Source of the DNA: Agapetus fuscipes
Lineage: Eukaryota > Arthropoda > Insecta > Trichoptera > Glossosomatidae
NCBI GenBank assembly: GCA_951799405.1
Contig: OX637359.1
Span: forward strand, 6,444,201 to 6,508,200
DNA length: 64,000 bases
Direction of reading: 5' to 3'
A program made the translations under genes and the position numbers. This document shows positions 61,001-64,000 of the stretch, piece by piece (the stretch's first letter is position 1; each line of letters starts with the position of its first letter). The notes under the pieces were generated by a model that was not told where the DNA came from, ran no database searches, and worked only from the letters and a program-made list of their open reading frames with translations.

Positions 61001-63092
61001 AAAATCGAATGGAACATTCTGGTAAATGACGAATGATAGAGTGATACCAATGTATTTTTTTTATTTTTTTCTATAAAATATTGATTTATATTACTTATGC
61101 TACATCCTTTTGTCAACAATATAGAAGGAGTCGCATGTGGCAAGTGAACTGATTTATTTTTACAGATAAGAGGGCCGGCCTTACGCCAACCACATCAGTT
61201 GAAGTGGGGGATTCCCAGCTTACAAGAGAGCTGATACTCATTTATTGTGAACACTGAGTATACCTTGCCAGTATTTTATTTTGGGTTTATAAATAAACAC
61301 AATAGATAAAATAAAAACCATTTTGTATTCGATTACGGCGAGCAGGTACTTATATTACAATTCCACAACCAATTTTGCGAACAATCCGTTCGCATCGTCA
61401 GGTGGTTAAATAAATATAATATACTCACCCTAATCGAATACAAAATTGTTTTTATTTTATCTATTAAAATGAATGATTACAAAGTGAATGCCTCTACAAT
61501 CAATACAACCAAATCAGGCAATCATTTCTGACACACTTGGTGGGGTTCAAACCAGAGCTCTCGGTATGGAATGCAAGGCAAGGAATATCAACTGAGCTAT
61601 CAAACTAACAGTGAAATTGGAAAAGCTAAAGACAGTACAGAGTGCTATAATTTCCATACAATAATTTGTAGGTAGTTGGTAGTTTTTGTAAGGATTTATA
61701 TAATCAGCAATTAATGAAATTTCTACTAAGTACATTATAAACATTTTTATTTTAATCAAAGTGCTGTAAGAATCAAAGGCGGCAATCTAAGTTTTTCTAC
61801 AAAATGAGATAAATATGTAGAAATGATGAGGGAATGATTTCTTGTCTTTCCATATGTTGTGTGTGGTTTTACATAAAAAAAAACTAAATTCCCGCCTCTA
61901 TTTCTAAGCAACTCAGTTGGTGTTTATCATGAATTGTCAATTTGTCTCACCTGAAGGGGAAACAGTAGCTGTTCGTCTTCATACTCTTCTATTGATCCAG
62001 ACACATCAAAAGAAAATGCTCGCTCTACAACACAAACACAACAAACAACAAAATTTAAATAAGACTAATGATGATTACCACCTTCTGACAGGAGAACAAT
62101 CATTTGAATACAACGCTGCCCACAATTCAGCGTAAGTACTTAATAGTACTTTTTTGACTGTTCATTTGTATATAAGTATAATTCTGACAAGGTTAACTTT
62201 ACATGGAAATTGAGTCTGAAAATTTGAAATAGACTAAAAAGTTGCGACGTCAGATGGTCGGACTAAGTAATATTTTGTTATTGGTTGCTAAGCACCCTAG
62301 CTAATACGAAGTTTGAAGTTTACTGTCGAGAAAAAATAAGAACACGAAATATCAGCACTTTCAGTTGATAATGATGATGAGTTGGTGATTTCATTATAGT
62401 GCCGTTTTGTGATGTAGTCACTCCAAGGGCGCTTGTGCAAATGATGCCAGAAATTTGCTTGTCTTCAGTGCAATTTCAGAACTTCCCATGGTCCTCTAGC
62501 TCTACCACATGATGAGAAAGGCGGTTCCAAGCCAGAGGACCAGCAACTGCAAATGCACGCTTTCCAAACACTGTGTTCACTCTTCTGATCGGCTCTTCAA
62601 TACGTGACTTGGCTCCGGTTTCTGCCGAGCGTAGTGTGAGGCTTTTTTTGACAATGGCAACGGACTCTATTGAATCAGCGAGGTATTTGGGCGTCTTTTC
62701 AAATAAAGCTTTGTGGACCATTGAGCACATTTTAAACTCAACGCGCTCTGGGACACGGAGCCAGTGTAGCTGCTGTAGAAGAAGAGTAATGTGATTAAAT
62801 TTCGACTGATCAGCGATCAAGTGAGTACATCCAATAACAGCTTCCTTCCCTTTCAAATTTCAACAAGCGCTAACGTTTTAAGAGATGGATCGAAATGTGT
62901 TCTTGGTTTTACCAATTCCTCTGGGTCGGCTGCTGGGCACGGGTTTCGGTGTGTGGAGGACTTCGTCGCAGATAGTGCTGATGGTGGTGGGTGGACTGGA
63001 GGAGAAGATCTGTCTCCGGTTGATGAAGAGGAGGACCACCAGGACGATGGCTCCAAACCCCGCCATCGCGCTCATGTACGCTGTGAGATCCA
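54847..63092 (-). CDS. Syt14: Synaptotagmin-14/16-like protein, 9 exons, first exon outside window
   Basis: Exons (minus): 63092-62913, 62024-61951, 60952-60704, 58818-58657, 58267-58159, 57787-57630, 56695-56555, 55564-55400, 55044-54847; all GT-AG and in phase, 478 residues to a TGA. Order: membrane segment (GFGAIVLVVLLFINRR), acidic and Ser-rich linker, C2A (GSLEVAFLYDAPMRKMTVHV to ENSLWLML), a spacer with SSCSSMQHGGVAEMLLGL, C2B (NGTTGRLAVEVIKGSHFR to HWRDM) and a C-terminus ending RWHVLIDS. The ATTGRL-type C2B start, INRAPDTYVKL-like strand and GWxSLGxNSSG motif are those of the Syt14/16 branch, which bind membranes without calcium. Most Ca-binding aspartates of classical synaptotagmins are absent. 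The first visible codon is split with the missing upstream exon. Confidence 0.92.
55400..55564 (-). CDS. Syt14: Syt14-like exon 8 (C2B middle)
   Basis: VIKGSHFRKLSINKAPDTYV, KTTTRRGQPNPLYKELFLFQ. Polybasic-like and NPxYKE strand of C2B. Donor CAG|GTAAGG. Confidence 0.95.
56555..56695 (-). CDS. Syt14: Syt14-like exon 7 (C2A-C2B linker)
   Basis: DLASLGRSDSVSSCSSMQHG then GLAYNGTTGRLAVE, opening C2B. Acceptor GGCAG, donor GAG|GTTAGC. Confidence 0.93.
56935..57130. repeat. Penelope-like foldback with hammerhead-like motif
   Basis: CTGAAGAAGCCCATTGC, ATGATC, AAAACG on the plus strand near 56952-56985; the complementary right arm ends at 57130 (TGATGGCTCCTCCAGCATG). Similar to 31374-31406. Confidence 0.5.
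57150..57351. repeat. Near-perfect foldback carrying two inverted hammerhead-like cores
   Basis: Arms of about 97 bp, from AAAATTGCTTTGTTTTAATT to the complement. Left arm (minus strand 57238-57208) reads CTGAAGA, GGGAG/CTCCC, GAAAC; right arm (plus, 57266-57296) has a mutated version. The sequence after it (GAACTTTCACGAAGTTACTG) repeats 21530. Confidence 0.8.
57630..57787 (-). CDS. Syt14: Syt14-like exon 6 (C2A end)
   Basis: EEVNSMGVRFRVYSCERMRR, then RLIGEVAVQFSSL; last strands of C2A. Acceptor TTTGCAG, donor CCA|GTAAGT. Confidence 0.92.
57925..58156 (+). repeat. SINE alpha, headless, ending at a splice donor
   Basis: From GCGGAGCACAAAAAATATAC through TTGCTTTGAGAATTGGCGC to TCCTAATATTATTATTATT. 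The tail ends at 58156; the donor GT of exon 5 (minus strand) is 58158-58157. Confidence 0.82.
58159..58267 (-). CDS. Syt14: Syt14-like exon 5 (C2A middle)
   Basis: IRLLMLPSKKQKHKTKMRAG then NPQFMESFLLHRVNP. LLPSKKQKxKT is the C2A strand; the aspartate before it in Ca-binding relatives is missing. Donor G|GTAATA continues into a SINE tail. Confidence 0.94.
58657..58818 (-). CDS. Syt14: Syt14-like exon 4 (C2A start)
   Basis: LSQETLVSPGSCGSLEVAFL, MRKMTVHVLQARDMP; first strands of C2A. Acceptor TTTCAG|TGCATT, donor CAG|GTACGT. Confidence 0.93.
59404..59644. repeat. Duplicated Penelope-like foldback segment, copy 1
   Basis: Nearly identical over about 230 bp to 61303-61543. Outer arms CATTTTGTATTCGATTA and complement. 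Minus strand carries CTGACGA, GCGAAC/GTTCGC, AAAA, a hammerhead-like but imperfect core. Confidence 0.85.
59771..60543 (+). mobile_element. hAT element with 8-bp target duplication
   Basis: Perfect 14-bp ends CAAGGGCGTCGCCA and complement; flanked by CAACTTTC at 59763-59770 and 60544-60551. An 8-bp duplication is the hAT hallmark. Contains a transposase C-terminal remnant and an inner hairpin at 60425-60513. Confidence 0.9.
59928..60131 (+). pseudogene. hAT transposase C-terminal dimerisation remnant
   Basis: Frame reads LRRLKTWLRSTMSEKRLNGL then AMMSVHRK, HGNLQDFNNKVVEKF. The LKTxLRSTMxExRLNGLAM motif is that of the hAT C-terminal domain in zinc-finger MYM/hAT proteins. Everything upstream is deleted. 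Confidence 0.8.
60704..60952 (-). CDS. Syt14: Syt14-like exon 3 (linker)
   Basis: TTAIQNYGDIERGDKLPRSE, then SGESSLRETRIDTIMGAPSP and a Gln/Ala-rich helix (EQAARIQAYHQLALTQ). Disordered linker between membrane anchor and C2A. Phase 0 at both ends; GC-rich. Confidence 0.88.
61128..61608 (-). repeat. SINE beta, split by the Penelope-like segment
   Basis: Body at 61128-61302 (GTCGCATGTGGCAAGTG, TTACGCCAACCACATCAGTT) and head at 61527-61608 (CTTGGTGGGGTTCAAACC on plus). 61303-61535 is inserted near the GAAATCATTTC position. Confidence 0.75.
61303..61543. repeat. Duplicated Penelope-like foldback segment, copy 2
   Basis: Copy of 59404-59644 lying inside SINE beta; only a few substitutions between them. 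Confidence 0.88.
61951..62024 (-). CDS. Syt14: Syt14-like exon 2 of window (linker)
   Basis: RAFSFDVSGSIEEYEDEQLL then FPLQ. Short acidic exon. Acceptor TTGTAG|AGCGAG, donor CAG|GTGAGA; phase matches both neighbours. Confidence 0.8.
62396..62860 (-). pseudogene. CR1-like LINE reverse transcriptase C-terminal fragment
   Basis: FNHITLLLQQLHWLRVPERV, HKALFEKTPKYLADSI and FGKRAFAVAGPLAWNRLS, then 3' UTR with AGTGCCGTTTTGTGATG. Best-preserved of the three family members. Confidence 0.82.
62913..63092 (-). CDS. Syt14: Syt14-like membrane-anchor exon
   Basis: DLTAYMSAMAGFGAIVLVVL then LFINRRQIF: one membrane segment followed by basic residues, then PVPSSRPRGI. Acceptor TTCCAG|TGGATC; donor G|GTAAAA. 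The first codon needs one base from an exon off the right edge. Confidence 0.85.
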
Positions 63093-63374
63093 CTGGAAGG
63101 TAATCAATAATGCAAGTTATAAATATATACTATCCCCGTATTTACTAATCTTACTAACACTTGCGCTTATAGTGGTGGCCCAAAGAGGCTTATTTTCAAA
63201 AAAAATATTGATATTTTTATTAGATTAATCTTCGTTGGGGCCTCCATAACCAAGGCGCTCAAAAGATATTGTATTACAACTTTTTAATTTATTTTTTGAA
63301 GACTCTGGCGGCCCTGGTGAAATTGCACCTTTCGAACTGCCCTTAATCCAAGCCTGGGAGTAGGTAGGTATATA

Positions 63375-63455
63375 CCAGGGGTGCCCATACTTTTTCTTAA
63401 GGAGATCGACTTTGCAAAAATTTATGAATAGGAGATTGACCTAGCAAAAAAAAAA
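63375..63455 (+). mobile_element. hAT-like left end fragment
   Basis: CCAGGGGTGCCCATACTTTT followed by GAGATCGAC; interrupted by SINE beta. Right end not identified. Confidence 0.35.
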
Positions 63456-63707
63456 ACGCAACTAAGCTACACATATGGTGTAACTTCTTGCCTGCGTTAT
63501 TCCCGAAGAGGTCGCATGTGGCGATTCGGGACCTATTTATTTTTACAGGTAAGGGGGCCGGCCTCACACCAACCACTTTCACGTGAAGTGGGGGTTTCCC
63601 AGCTCCCGGGGAGCTGGTTCTCATTTCTTGTGAAGGCTGAGTAAACCTTGAGATCGAACCCTTGCTCTTGGCATGGAATACAAGCATTCTACCAATTGAG
63701 CTATCCA
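63456..63707 (-). repeat. SINE beta with internal deletion
   Basis: Body markers present (GCTACACATATGGTGTAACT, CCTATTTATTTTTACAGGT); the stretch between GAGTAAACCTTG and the B box (CGAACCCTTGC) is deleted. Confidence 0.75.
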
Positions 63708-63732
63708 CCTTTTTACGAGCTTGATCGTCGTC

Positions 63733-63818
63733 GCTACAAAGCACCAATTCTTAAGCAAGACCCAGTTGCTGTAAGGCTGGATGGATCTTTGGTGACCGGT
63801 CATTGGTAAAAGTTTATC
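63733..63818 (-). repeat. SINE alpha internal fragment
   Basis: TTCTTAAGCAAGACCCAGTT and TTTGGTGACCGGTCATTGGT match the middle of SINE alpha on the minus strand. Confidence 0.65.
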
Positions 63819-63819
63819 T

Positions 63820-64000
63820 AATCTAATCTAATCTAATCTAAGCTGCAAAGATATATATCATTTAAGATTTATATTAAATGCATTCCCACAAGCAGATATG
63901 TATAATTTCGCGCTAACACATGCCGCCTGTGGACCTACAATATAAAAACCCAATCTCAAATGAACATAAGCCTTGCAACTCTTGCCGTCCTTCCCTGAAA
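63820..64000 (-). repeat. Gamma repeat, cut by window end
   Basis: Starts with four CTAAT repeats, then GCATTCCCACAAGCAGATAT and TGAACATAAGCCTTGCAACT. Confidence 0.72.

Noticed and set aside
63820..63845. Telomeric repeat
   Set aside because: The CTAAT repeats are the end of the dispersed gamma family, not the TTAGG repeat of insect telomeres.

Overview
This is a eukaryotic, insect-type window: AT-rich, dense in transposable elements, with three multi-exon genes all on the minus strand. All three keep reading phase across every GT-AG junction I reconstructed. (1) A Golgi alpha-mannosidase II gene starts at 29882 and runs left off the window; 12 coding exons give its first 640 residues. (2) A pickpocket-type DEG/ENaC sodium channel gene spans about 43826 to 31066; 10 exons give about 494 residues. 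(3) A synaptotagmin-14/16-like gene spans 63092 to 54847; 9 exons give about 478 residues, and its first exon lies outside the window to the right. A pickpocket channel, an R1-clade LINE and the repeat spectrum point to an insect; I cannot fix the order from sequence alone.

The genes are small islands. Mannosidase introns hold most of the mobile DNA. At 6441-12817 there is a three-level nest: a dispersed repeat (gamma) is split by a mariner/IS630-type element with 29-bp terminal inverted repeats and a TA duplication, and that element is split near the end of its transposase by an almost complete DIRS-like tyrosine-recombinase retrotransposon with terminal and internal complementary repeats. 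At 17318-21106 an inverted, GAGCGGAG-rich element (also at 161-1153) carries a satellite array of about 400-bp monomers that alternate in length and are related to the dispersed gamma repeat. At about 22110-27830 an R1-clade LINE has two open, full-length-looking ORFs joined by an overlapping TAATG stop-start.

The pickpocket gene (introns 31.2-43.7 kb) holds a TIR element full of TGTCCCAAGGTAC motifs, a two-member MITE family, a 459-bp solo LTR with a 4-bp duplication, a pogo/Tigger-like element with a second TIR transposon nested inside it, and several foldbacks. The 45-54.8 kb intergenic region is almost entirely repeats, including a 624-bp tandem duplication ending in CATA microsatellites and an RTE-like LINE fragment. 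The synaptotagmin introns hold a hAT element with a perfect 8-bp duplication and a transposase C-terminal remnant, a duplicated 230-bp Penelope-like segment, and a SINE whose microsatellite tail abuts a splice donor.

Two tRNA-derived SINE families (alpha and beta) and gamma recur through the window in both orientations. Several loci carry short CUGANGA/stem/GAAA-like sequences resembling the hammerhead core known from Penelope-like elements; most look decayed. The three host genes are functionally unrelated (N-glycan processing, ion channel, membrane trafficking) and show no sign of joint regulation. Names gamma, alpha, beta, delta and theta are labels used only here.
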